Assembly (NCBI GenBank): GCA_016935775.1
Contig: JAFGQF010000113.1
Coordinates: 1 to 5,654 of the forward strand
Direction: 5' to 3'
Length of the DNA stretch: 5,654 bases
From: Caldifarciminota bacterium
GTDB lineage: Bacteria; Hydrothermota; Tepidihabitantia; Tepidihabitantales; Tepidihabitantaceae
Shown here: positions 1 through 5,234 of the stretch, piece by piece
Layout of the letters: each line of letters begins with the position of its first letter
Position numbering within the stretch: the first letter of the stretch is position 1
Position numbers and translations under genes: made by a program
The notes under the pieces: generated by a model
The model's input: the letters and a program-made list of their open reading frames with translations, nothing else
What the model was told of the DNA's origin: nothing
Database searches by the model: none

Positions 1-10
1 CAGCCGGCCT

Positions 11-17
11 GAGGAGG
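11..17 (+). promoter_or_regulatory. Shine-Dalgarno sequence deciding the first gene's start
   Basis: GAGGAGG is a strong match to the anti-Shine-Dalgarno complement. It lies 4 nt before ATG 22-24 but only 1 nt before the in-frame TTG at 19-21. This favours the ATG as the true start. It is the clearest ribosome binding site in the window. Confidence 0.75.
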
Positions 18-21
18 CTTG

Positions 22-873
22 ATGAACCGCCTGACCGTAATCGCCATCGGCATCGCGCTTGCAGTGGTGCCCCTCTCCGCCAACCTGCTTCAGAATCCTG
101 ACTTCTCTTCCTGGGACGCCCCGGACCAGCCGACCGGCTGGACGGTCGAGGACTCGACCAGGGCCGAAGTCGAGCAGGCCGACAACCCGGCCCGCTCACC
201 ACAATACTCGGCCCGGCTCACCCGCAAGGTCGAGAGCACCGGCAACAACAAGGGCCTGATCCAGCAGGTTGGTGTCAGCGCCAACCTCGGCTACACGCTC
301 GATGTCTGGATCTACGATGACGATATGGACGTGTCGGGCGGCATCAGCATCACCTGGCGCGATGCCGGCGGCACCTACATCAGCAACTCGGGCGTAAGCT
401 ACTCCGACTCCAGCCAGCACTCCTGGCAGCGGGTCACGGTCGTTGACACCGCGCCCGCGGGCGCGGCCACCGCCGACGTCCTCATCCGCACCTACGGCTT
501 CACCGGCGGCCCGTCCGGCGGCCGGTTCTACGTTGACGACGCCAGCTTCATCCAGGGCGTCGGCATCCTCGAGCAGCCGGGCGCGGGCCTGCGACCGGGC
601 GCCGTCGTCGTCGTCGAACCCAATCCCACTTCCGGGCCGAGCCAGATCGCCCTCGAGCTCAGCCGGCCCGGCCGGGTCCGGCTCGATGTCTACGACATGG
701 CCGGTTCGCTTTGCACCAACGTCCACTCGGGCGGGCTCGACGCCGGTCGCCACGTGGTATCCTGGAACGGCCGCGACAACGCCGGCCAGTTGCTGCCGAG
801 CGGGCTCTACTTCGCGGTGCTGAGCGACAGCTCGGGCAACGCCACGGTCTGCAAGCTGGTACTCAAGCGTTGA
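22..873 (+). CDS. Secreted protein: carbohydrate-binding-like beta-sandwich plus C-terminal sorting domain
   Basis: The product is 283 aa from ATG 22; the TTG directly before it is disfavoured by ribosome-binding-site spacing. Residues 1-20 form a Sec signal peptide (Arg3, hydrophobic core, likely cleavage after LSA20). Residues 21-175 look like a CBM4/9-type or galactose-binding-like jelly roll: it opens NLLQNPDFSSW with PTGW at 37-40 and closes FYVDD at 169-173, the usual first and last strands of this fold. Residues about 194-283 are a FlgD-like/type IX-style C-terminal domain: PNP at 200-202, LDVYDMAG at 221-228, AGRHVVSWNGRD at 241-252, SGLYF at 260-264 and a final CKLVLKR. Such tails direct export or surface attachment in FCB-type bacteria. 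No catalytic motif is visible, so I infer a surface-binding or structural role with unknown ligand. The stop overlaps the next gene's start, suggesting one operon. The family call for the middle domain is less certain than the signal peptide and tail. Confidence 0.85.
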   Translation: MNRLTVIAIGIALAVVPLSANLLQNPDFSSWDAPDQPTGWTVEDSTRAEVEQADNPARSPQYSARLTRKVESTGNNKGLIQQVGVSANLGYTLDVWIYDDDMDVSGGISITWRDAGGTYISNSGVSYSDSSQHSWQRVTVVDTAPAGAATADVLIRTYGFTGGPSGGRFYVDDASFIQGVGILEQPGAGLRPGAVVVVEPNPTSGPSQIALELSRPGRVRLDVYDMAGSLCTNVHSGGLDAGRHVVSWNGRDNAGQLLPSGLYFAVLSDSSGNATVCKLVLKR

Positions 874-2474
874 GCCCGGCGCGGTTCCTGCCGGCGGTCC
901 TGGCGCTGCTCGCCACGGTGCTGAACGGCCAGCCCCGGGGCCAGGTTCTCTGGTCCCACCCCGGCACCGACGGCATCTACTCGACGGTCGCTCTCACGGA
1001 CGCCAACGGCGACTCGGTGCCCGATGTCGTCGGCGCGATCTACTACGGCAGCTACCCGTCCGACCCGCGCAAGGTCTACTGCCTCTCCGGCCGCACCGGT
1101 GACTCACTCTGGATAGCGGACACCTCGAGCGCCTACGGAACCTGGGGTAACAAGGGACTCGATGCCTGCCCGGACCTTGACGGCGACGGCGTCGAGGATG
1201 TGCTGCTGGGCACGGTCGGCACTTACCTTCCGCCCGGCCGCTCCTGCATCGCGATCAGCGGCGCGGACGGCGACAGCCTGTGGACGTTCCCATTCGGCCA
1301 GGAACGCGGGTGGTGCTACTCGGTCCGGGCGTTCCTGGCACCGGACCGAACCCCGGTTGACGTTGACGGCGACGGCGTCGTCGAAGTGCTCGCCGGCGCG
1401 GGCGGCGTGACCAACGACCGGCGCGGCACCGCCATCTGCCTGTCAGGCTCGAACGGTGACAGCATCTGGGCATTCCGGCCCGACGGCGACGGCGTCCAGT
1501 GCCTGGCCCCGTTCGTCGACCTTGGCGGCGACACCATTCCCGAAGTACTGGTCGGCGCGGGCGGCAACGGCTCCGACAACCGGGCATTCTGTCTTTCGGG
1601 CCGCAACGGCTCGGTAGTCTGGCAATGCACCACCGGCAACTCGGTCTCCGACATCGAACGCATTCCCGACGTCAACAACTCGGGAGTAGACGACGTAGTG
1701 TGCGGGGGCTGGGCCTACAAGGTCTACTGCCTGGAAGGCTCAACCGGCGACAGCATCTGGGTGACGTCGCTCGGGAGCGGCAACATCGTCATGGAGCTGG
1801 TCCCGGTCCGGGACACCGACGGCGACGGCATCGGCGATGTCGTTGTCGGCTCGTGGGACGACCGGGTTTACGTCCTGTCGGGCGCCGACGGCTCGACGCT
1901 CTGGACGGGCGCGGTCGGCAACGATGTCTGGGCTATTGACACGCTCGCCGACGTGGACGGTGACTCCTTGCCCGAGGTCGTCGCCGGCTGCCTGGGCGAC
2001 GGCAATGGAGTTGTCAGGGTGTTCAGCGGCGCCGACGGCAACGTGCTCTGGTACTACGACTTCAACGAGCGGGTCTACGACGTAACCGGCATCCCGGACG
2101 TCAATGCCGATGGCCGGGCCGATGTCGCGGTCGGACTCCAGGACCACGGCCACATGGCCGACCACTTCTACTGCTTCAGCGGCTCACCCGGCTCGGGCAT
2201 CGCCGCCGGCAACGCTCCGCCGGCCCGGCGGCTGCTCTCCCCCGTCTTCGGCGGCCGGGTAGCGATAAGGCTCGAGCCCGGCACCCGCTACCGGCTCGAC
2301 TTCATCGATGCCGCGGGCCGCAGCATCGGCCACGCCGGGGGCACGGCCGGGACCGATGACGACATCTTCGACGGCGGGCGACTCGGCGCCGGCGCGTGGT
2401 TCTGCCGGCTCACGACCGAAGACGCCCGGACGGAAACCGCCAAGCTCGTCGTGCCGCGCGAGCTTTCTCACTGA
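870..2474 (+). CDS. Secreted FG-GAP/VCBS-type beta-propeller protein with a degenerate sorting tail
   Basis: The frame is open upstream to 711, but that part is out-of-frame sequence of the preceding gene. TTG 870-872 overlaps the upstream TGA (TTGA) and gives a good signal peptide: MSPAR, then a hydrophobic core to about residue 18, with likely cleavage near NGQ. The mature part of the 534-aa product has eight repeats of about 46-62 residues. Each carries an Asp-rich, calcium-loop-like motif (DxDGDGxxD/E-V type) at residues 44, 102, 164, 217, 267, 315, 361 and 410. Each then has a strand of the form V-Y-x-L-S-G-x-x-G-D-S-x-W. Tryptophans fall at 28, 81, 138, 200, 251, 297, 345 and 394. This mixes integrin-like FG-GAP/VCBS loops with PQQ-type blade endings, so a beta-propeller is very likely. 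Residues about 455-534 resemble a worn sorting domain (RLDFIDAAGRS at 475-485, GAWFCRL at 508-514, AKLVV at 524-528). I infer a cell-surface binding or adhesion protein; no enzyme motif is seen. The TTG start has no obvious ribosome binding site, so translation may be coupled. Confidence 0.85.
   Translation: MSPARFLPAVLALLATVLNGQPRGQVLWSHPGTDGIYSTVALTDANGDSVPDVVGAIYYGSYPSDPRKVYCLSGRTGDSLWIADTSSAYGTWGNKGLDACPDLDGDGVEDVLLGTVGTYLPPGRSCIAISGADGDSLWTFPFGQERGWCYSVRAFLAPDRTPVDVDGDGVVEVLAGAGGVTNDRRGTAICLSGSNGDSIWAFRPDGDGVQCLAPFVDLGGDTIPEVLVGAGGNGSDNRAFCLSGRNGSVVWQCTTGNSVSDIERIPDVNNSGVDDVVCGGWAYKVYCLEGSTGDSIWVTSLGSGNIVMELVPVRDTDGDGIGDVVVGSWDDRVYVLSGADGSTLWTGAVGNDVWAIDTLADVDGDSLPEVVAGCLGDGNGVVRVFSGADGNVLWYYDFNERVYDVTGIPDVNADGRADVAVGLQDHGHMADHFYCFSGSPGSGIAAGNAPPARRLLSPVFGGRVAIRLEPGTRYRLDFIDAAGRSIGHAGGTAGTDDDIFDGGRLGAGAWFCRLTTEDARTETAKLVVPRELSH
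999..2190 (+). repeat. Eight degenerate in-frame beta-propeller repeats
   Basis: Eight copies of an approximately 140-185 bp coding repeat encode the Asp-rich loop followed by the LSG..GDSLW strand. Motif spacing in residues is 58, 62, 53, 50, 48, 46 and 49, so later repeats are shorter and more regular. At DNA level, copies 2 and 3 share an exact 18-bp block (1177-1194 and 1363-1380, starting TTGACGGCGACG) in the same frame. The repeats are divergent overall, so this is an old array rather than a recent duplication. Confidence 0.8.
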
Positions 2475-2497
2475 AAGGACCAGACCACCAAACGACC

Positions 2498-2995
2498 ATG
2501 AAGAAGCAAAAGGAACTCACCGCCCTCGAGAAGATCGAGAAGCTGGGCCGTAAGGTCAGCCAACTGACCCAGGCCGAACTTGCCCGTGAAATCGGTTGCT
2601 CGCGCGAGCGCATCCGCCAGCTCGTTCCCCGGATGAAGCTCAAACCCGGACGCCGCGTCCGTGCCTGGCACCGAACCATCCCGCCCAGGACCTGCCGCGA
2701 GATGGCCCGGTTCCACGATGCCGGCGAGTCGCTCGCCGCCATCGGCAAGCGGTTCGGGGTCAGCGACTACCACGTCCGCGAGGCGATTCGCCAGGTCCAG
2801 CCCAGGCTCGAACCCGCCGGCCGCATCCAACGGATGTGCCGGCTGGAGACTCTGCGCAAGCTGCTCAAGAAAGGGATGACCTTCGAGCAGGCGTGCAGCA
2901 AACTGGGCTTCAGCGCGCTCCAGCGTCGCCGCTATCGTAAGCAGCTCGGCCTGCGCTGGGACGGACGCAAGACCGTGCCGGCACGCCGCCGCTGA
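2498..2995 (+). CDS. Small basic protein with three helix-turn-helix-like segments
   Basis: The product is 165 aa starting MKKQKEL at ATG 2498; the frame is open further upstream but only through the preceding gene's coding sequence. It has 30 Arg and 15 Lys, so it is strongly basic. Three successive HTH-like segments are visible. Residues 22-46 (QLTQAELAREIGCSRERIRQ) closely resemble the DNA-recognition helix of sigma factor region 4.2, where GxSRERxRQ is typical. Residues 66-100 (SLAAIGKRFGVSDYHVREAI) look like a second homeodomain-type HTH. Residues 115-152 (MTFEQACSKLGFS and a following RRRYRKQ) look like a third. There is no signal peptide or enzymatic domain. It begins 23 nt after the propeller gene, with no visible promoter between them, so co-transcription is likely. 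AAAGGA at 2474-2479 is too far upstream to be a normal ribosome binding site. I infer a cytoplasmic DNA-binding protein, probably a regulator; I cannot name its family or targets. A sigma-like or recombinase-accessory role is possible but unsupported. Confidence 0.8.
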   Translation: MKKQKELTALEKIEKLGRKVSQLTQAELAREIGCSRERIRQLVPRMKLKPGRRVRAWHRTIPPRTCREMARFHDAGESLAAIGKRFGVSDYHVREAIRQVQPRLEPAGRIQRMCRLETLRKLLKKGMTFEQACSKLGFSALQRRRYRKQLGLRWDGRKTVPARRR

Positions 2996-3017
2996 AACCG
3001 GGCCGATTGTGTCGGGA

Positions 3018-3091
3018 TGGGCGATACAAGAGTCGAACTTGTGACCTCTGGTATGTGAGACCAGCGCTCTAACCAGCTGAGCTAATCGCCC
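3018..3091 (-). tRNA. tRNA-Val (anticodon CAC)
   Basis: Reading the minus strand from 3091, a 74-nt cloverleaf folds with every stem fully paired. The acceptor is GGGCGAT/ATCGCCC, the D stem GCTC/GAGC with GG in the loop, the anticodon stem CTGGT/ACCAG, and the T stem ACAAG/CTTGT with loop TTCGACT. The anticodon loop is CTCACAT, placing CAC at 3057-3055, which reads the valine codon GUG. The discriminator base is A (3018). The next bases are TCC, so CCA is not encoded and must be added by tRNA nucleotidyltransferase. The gene is convergent with the HTH gene, ending 22 bp from its stop. Confidence 0.97.
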
Positions 3092-3103
3092 GAGTACCGC
3101 CGA

Positions 3104-3131
3104 ATTCTAGCGACCCCTCCAATCCAGTCAA
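3104..3131 (-). promoter_or_regulatory. Sigma70-type promoter of the tRNA-Val gene
   Basis: On the minus strand, TTGACT (3131-3126) and TAGAAT (3109-3104) are separated by 16 bp, each matching 5 of 6 consensus bases. The -10 box ends 12 bp before the mature tRNA 5' end, so transcription would start near 3097-3098 and leave a leader of about six nucleotides. Position, strand and strength all fit a tRNA promoter in an otherwise very GC-rich stretch. Confidence 0.75.
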
Positions 3132-3132
3132 C

Positions 3133-3145
3133 CCGTCGCCGACGG
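3133..3145. promoter_or_regulatory. 13-bp palindrome between TPR gene stop and tRNA promoter
   Basis: CCGTCGCCGACGG has perfect 6-bp arms around one central base. It begins 2 bp upstream of the tRNA -35 box and lies just past the TPR gene's stop at 3150-3152. It could be a weak hairpin (5-bp stem, 3-nt loop) or a protein-binding site. No T-run follows on the minus strand, so it is not a standard terminator. Short GC palindromes also arise by chance in such DNA. Confidence 0.3.
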
Positions 3146-3149
3146 CCGG

Positions 3150-5159
3150 CTAGCGGTCCAGGAACTTGACGCCGGCGGAGTCCGCCGGCAGCCGGGCGAG
3201 CTCGCGCTGCATCTCGGCGACGCCGGCAGCGTCGCCGACCCGCTCGTAGCTGCGCTCTGCCAGCTGGAACAACTGCCGGGCTACGGCCCAGTCGCGGGCA
3301 TCGAACCGGAGCCGTCCCAGCGCCGCGAAGCACTTCGCCTGGCCCGCGGTGTCACCCGATTCCTCGGCGAGCTCCAGCGCCCGGTTGAGGTTGCGCCGGA
3401 CCAGTTCGACGTTGCCGGCACGCAGGTTGGCCTCGGCCAGCTTGCGCAGCGCCCACGACTCGTCGCGCCTGGTACCGAGCCGGCCGAGCAGCTCCAACCC
3501 CTGCTCGATACGCTGGCGGCCCGCCGGGTTGCCGGTCACGGCCAGTACCCGCCCGAGGCTGACCAGTTTTCGTCCCAGCTCGCGGCCGTCGCCGGACCGG
3601 CGCAGCAGTTCCACCGCCTTCTCCAGGTCAGCGATGCCGGCGCCCGGGTTGCCCGTCGCTGCCCGGGCCTGGCCGCGCTCGGCGTGAAACGCCGCCTGCG
3701 CGTGCAGCGACCGGCAACGCTCAACCCGGGACTGGCTCGACTGCACCAGTTCGAGCGCGGCCTTGCCCTCGCCCCGGCTGCGCAGGATTCGCGACTTGAG
3801 CATCAGCGCGAGCATCTCGGTGTCGGCGTCCCGGGAATCGGCCGAGCGCTCGAGCGCCTCGTCGATCCGCTGGCCGGAACCGGCAATGTCGCCCATGTCC
3901 AGCAACACCTCGGCCAGCAGGGCGAGCGCCCGACCCTGCCAGCGGTGATCACCGTCCTTGCCCGCCAGCGCGAGCGCTTCCAGCAGCCCGTCGCGCGCCC
4001 GGTCGAGCACGCCGTGCGCCGCCAGCCCGCGGGCAATGCGCTCCAGGGCCAGGGCCTCGACCTCACGGTCGCCGTCCTTGCGGGACTGCTCCAGTACCTG
4101 CTCGAACAGCTCGTGGGCCACGTCCGCCGCGCCCAGCCGGCGATGGGCCTCGGCGGTGTCGAGCAGCACGCGCAGCACGAGCCGGCCCTGGCCGGTCTCG
4201 CGCAGACCCTTGTGAGCCCGCTGCAGCAAATCCAGCGCCCGCTTCGCGTCTCCCCGGCGCAGGTGGATTGCTCCGACCGCGGCCAGCTGCTCGGCCTCGG
4301 CCGCCCGGTCGCCCGCCTTGCGGGCGAGAAGCAGCCCATCTTCGTGGGCGGCCCGGGCCGCGTCGAGGTCACCCTGCCCGGCCAGTATCCGGCCAATCGC
4401 TCCGTACCGCCGCGCCGCGCCGGCCCGGTCGCCAAGGTTTTCCAAGAGCTTCAGGGTGGCCCGGAGCTCGGCCAGCGCGTCGGCCGTGCGCCCCCCGGCC
4501 TCGAGCAGGTCGGCGGCCCGGCCAGCCATAACGGCCTCGACCGCCGGCTCGCCCAGCACGGACCAGGCCCGGGCGGCCTCCCGGCACCTGGCGAGCGCGG
4601 GTTCCCACCGGCCCGCAGCCTGCTCGACCGCGGCCAGCGCGCCAAGGCAGGCGGCCTGGCCCGGCCGGTCGCCCAGCTGCCGGGCCAGCCCGAGCGCCTT
4701 CTCCAACTCGGAACGCGCCTCGTCGTGCCGGCCGCGCAGCCCGAGCGTGCCGCCACGCAGGAAACCGAGCGCGATCAGCTGCGAGCCCTGCGCCCGCCCG
4801 TCGGCAACGGTCCAGCTCCTGATCGCGGGTTCATAGTTACCCCGGCCGAAATCGCGCACCCCGGAGCCGAACGGCCGGCCGACCGCCTCGTCGGTCACGG
4901 TCGGCAGCCCGTCAAGGTAGACGAAACCGGCGAACCGCTCGAGCGGCTTCAGCCGGTCAAGATAGGGCCGGGCCGCGTCGGCCTCGAGCCGGAACAGCCG
5001 GGCCGCCAGCCGGTCGCGTTCGCGCCGCGCCCTGGCAAGCACCAGCAAAGCGCCGGCCAACGCACCGATGCCGGCTGCCGCCAGCAGCAGGATGATTGTC
5101 AACGACAGGGGTATCAAGGCGTCAGGTGCCTGCCGGGACCGGGAAACCCATCGGCGCAA
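3150..5159 (-). CDS. Membrane-anchored tetratricopeptide-repeat (TPR) protein
   Basis: The longest form is 669 aa from TTG 5159-5157. Residues 15-42 (LIPLSLTIILLLAAAGIGAL onwards) form one transmembrane anchor. A charged, probably coiled segment follows (about 43-66, RARRERDRLAARLFRLEADA). From about residue 97 to 660 the protein is almost all TPR, with about 14 helix-pair units carrying the G-x4-A signature. TPRs are protein-protein interaction scaffolds; no kinase, peptidase or other effector domain is present. The start is uncertain: TTG 5159 abuts a candidate -10 box and lacks a ribosome binding site, while TTG 5117-5115 gives a 655-aa form starting directly at the anchor. The choice affects topology: the short form has positive charges only after the anchor, which predicts cytoplasmic TPRs, whereas the long form has Arg on both sides. 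The gene is divergent from the lptE-like gene and upstream of, in the same direction as, tRNA-Val. Function is unknown; an assembly or scaffolding role is a guess. Confidence 0.85.
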   Translation of the reverse strand: MRRWVSRSRQAPDALIPLSLTIILLLAAAGIGALAGALLVLARARRERDRLAARLFRLEADAARPYLDRLKPLERFAGFVYLDGLPTVTDEAVGRPFGSGVRDFGRGNYEPAIRSWTVADGRAQGSQLIALGFLRGGTLGLRGRHDEARSELEKALGLARQLGDRPGQAACLGALAAVEQAAGRWEPALARCREAARAWSVLGEPAVEAVMAGRAADLLEAGGRTADALAELRATLKLLENLGDRAGAARRYGAIGRILAGQGDLDAARAAHEDGLLLARKAGDRAAEAEQLAAVGAIHLRRGDAKRALDLLQRAHKGLRETGQGRLVLRVLLDTAEAHRRLGAADVAHELFEQVLEQSRKDGDREVEALALERIARGLAAHGVLDRARDGLLEALALAGKDGDHRWQGRALALLAEVLLDMGDIAGSGQRIDEALERSADSRDADTEMLALMLKSRILRSRGEGKAALELVQSSQSRVERCRSLHAQAAFHAERGQARAATGNPGAGIADLEKAVELLRRSGDGRELGRKLVSLGRVLAVTGNPAGRQRIEQGLELLGRLGTRRDESWALRKLAEANLRAGNVELVRRNLNRALELAEESGDTAGQAKCFAALGRLRFDARDWAVARQLFQLAERSYERVGDAAGVAEMQRELARLPADSAGVKFLDR
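3180..4871 (-). repeat. Array of about 14 TPR units with a 40-residue period
   Basis: Glycines of the TPR signature fall at residues 143, 183, 223, 263, 303, 343, 383, 423, 463, 503 and 543, exactly 40 apart, then 582. The inter-unit GD-type turn follows the same register (163, 203, 243, 283, 323, 363, 403). Canonical TPRs are 34 residues; 40-residue TPRs are known in families such as LGN/Pins and MalT-like regulators. Units near residues 443 and 483 have lost the turn glycine but keep the length. Confidence 0.85.
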
Positions 5160-5187
5160 AGGTTACGACAAACGCCCGCGCTGTCAA
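5160..5187 (-). promoter_or_regulatory. Candidate promoter for the TPR gene
   Basis: On the minus strand, a perfect TTGACA (5187-5182) lies 16 bp from TAACCT (5165-5160), which keeps the key T1, A2 and T6 of the -10 box. The predicted start of transcription is about 5151-5153. This is downstream of TTG 5159, so the promoter, if real, argues for the internal TTG at 5117 as the start codon. The weak -10 keeps confidence moderate. Confidence 0.45.
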
Positions 5188-5206
5188 GCCGTGCCTTGCC
5201 TTGACT

Positions 5207-5220
5207 CGCCCGGACGGGCG
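5207..5220. promoter_or_regulatory. 14-bp palindrome in the lptE promoter spacer
   Basis: CGCCCGGACGGGCG has perfect 6-bp arms around GA. It fills most of the spacer between the candidate -35 and -10 boxes of the lptE-like gene, a usual place for a repressor operator. The only evidence is symmetry and position. GC-rich DNA makes such palindromes fairly likely by chance. Confidence 0.3.
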
Positions 5221-5221
5221 C

Positions 5222-5225
5222 GGAG
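5222..5225 (+). promoter_or_regulatory. Possible ribosome binding site of the lptE-like gene
   Basis: GGAG lies 9 nt before ATG 5235-5237, an acceptable Shine-Dalgarno spacing. It also supports this start over the out-of-frame ATG at 5227-5229. It overlaps the candidate -10 box, so both cannot be used as proposed. Confidence 0.45.
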
Positions 5226-5234
5226 AATGGCGCG

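Larger units (their letters stand above)
5201..5228 (+). promoter_or_regulatory. Candidate promoter for the lptE-like gene
   Basis: TTGACT (5201-5206) lies 16 bp from GAGAAT (5223-5228; 4 of 6 consensus matches). The -35 and spacing are the same as in the tRNA-Val promoter. The predicted transcription start is at about 5234-5235, on the ATG itself, which would make the transcript leaderless. GGAG at 5222-5225 could instead be a ribosome binding site, in which case the real promoter lies elsewhere. Confidence 0.4.

Noticed and set aside
604..615. (GTC)4 run as a phase-variation microsatellite
   Set aside because: Four in-frame triplets encoding VVVV in the first strand of the sorting domain are too short, and changes in number would not shift the frame.
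196..753. A 185-codon minus-strand frame opposite the first gene
   Set aside because: Composition is Ala/Gly/Asp/Val-rich with no motif, and it mirrors the codon bias of the real gene, which has a signal peptide and sorting tail.
711..869. N-terminal extension of the propeller gene
   Set aside because: This stretch is out-of-frame sequence of the first gene. It encodes an Arg-rich segment that would place the signal peptide about 50 residues inside the protein.
1740..2165. A 141-codon minus-strand frame opposite the propeller gene
   Set aside because: Its Asp/Val-rich periodic look comes from reading the complement of the propeller repeats (GAC and GTC are reverse complements).
2396..2497. 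GTG-start extension of the HTH protein
   Set aside because: It lies inside the propeller coding region in another frame and shows no HTH-like or conserved pattern; ATG 2498 is the natural start.
3003..3015. Hairpin CCGA-TTGTG-TCGG as a bidirectional terminator
   Set aside because: The stem is only 4 bp and no T-run follows on either strand.
3018..3149. tRNA-Val as an integration site of a mobile element
   Set aside because: No integrase gene, no repeated tRNA 3' end and no transposon-like genes are seen in the window.
3684..5204. A 506-codon open frame on the + strand
   Set aside because: It lies antisense to the TPR gene, whose repeats and membrane anchor are clear. The predicted protein is Pro/Gly/Arg/Gln-rich with no domain pattern, as expected for the complementary strand of GC-rich coding DNA.
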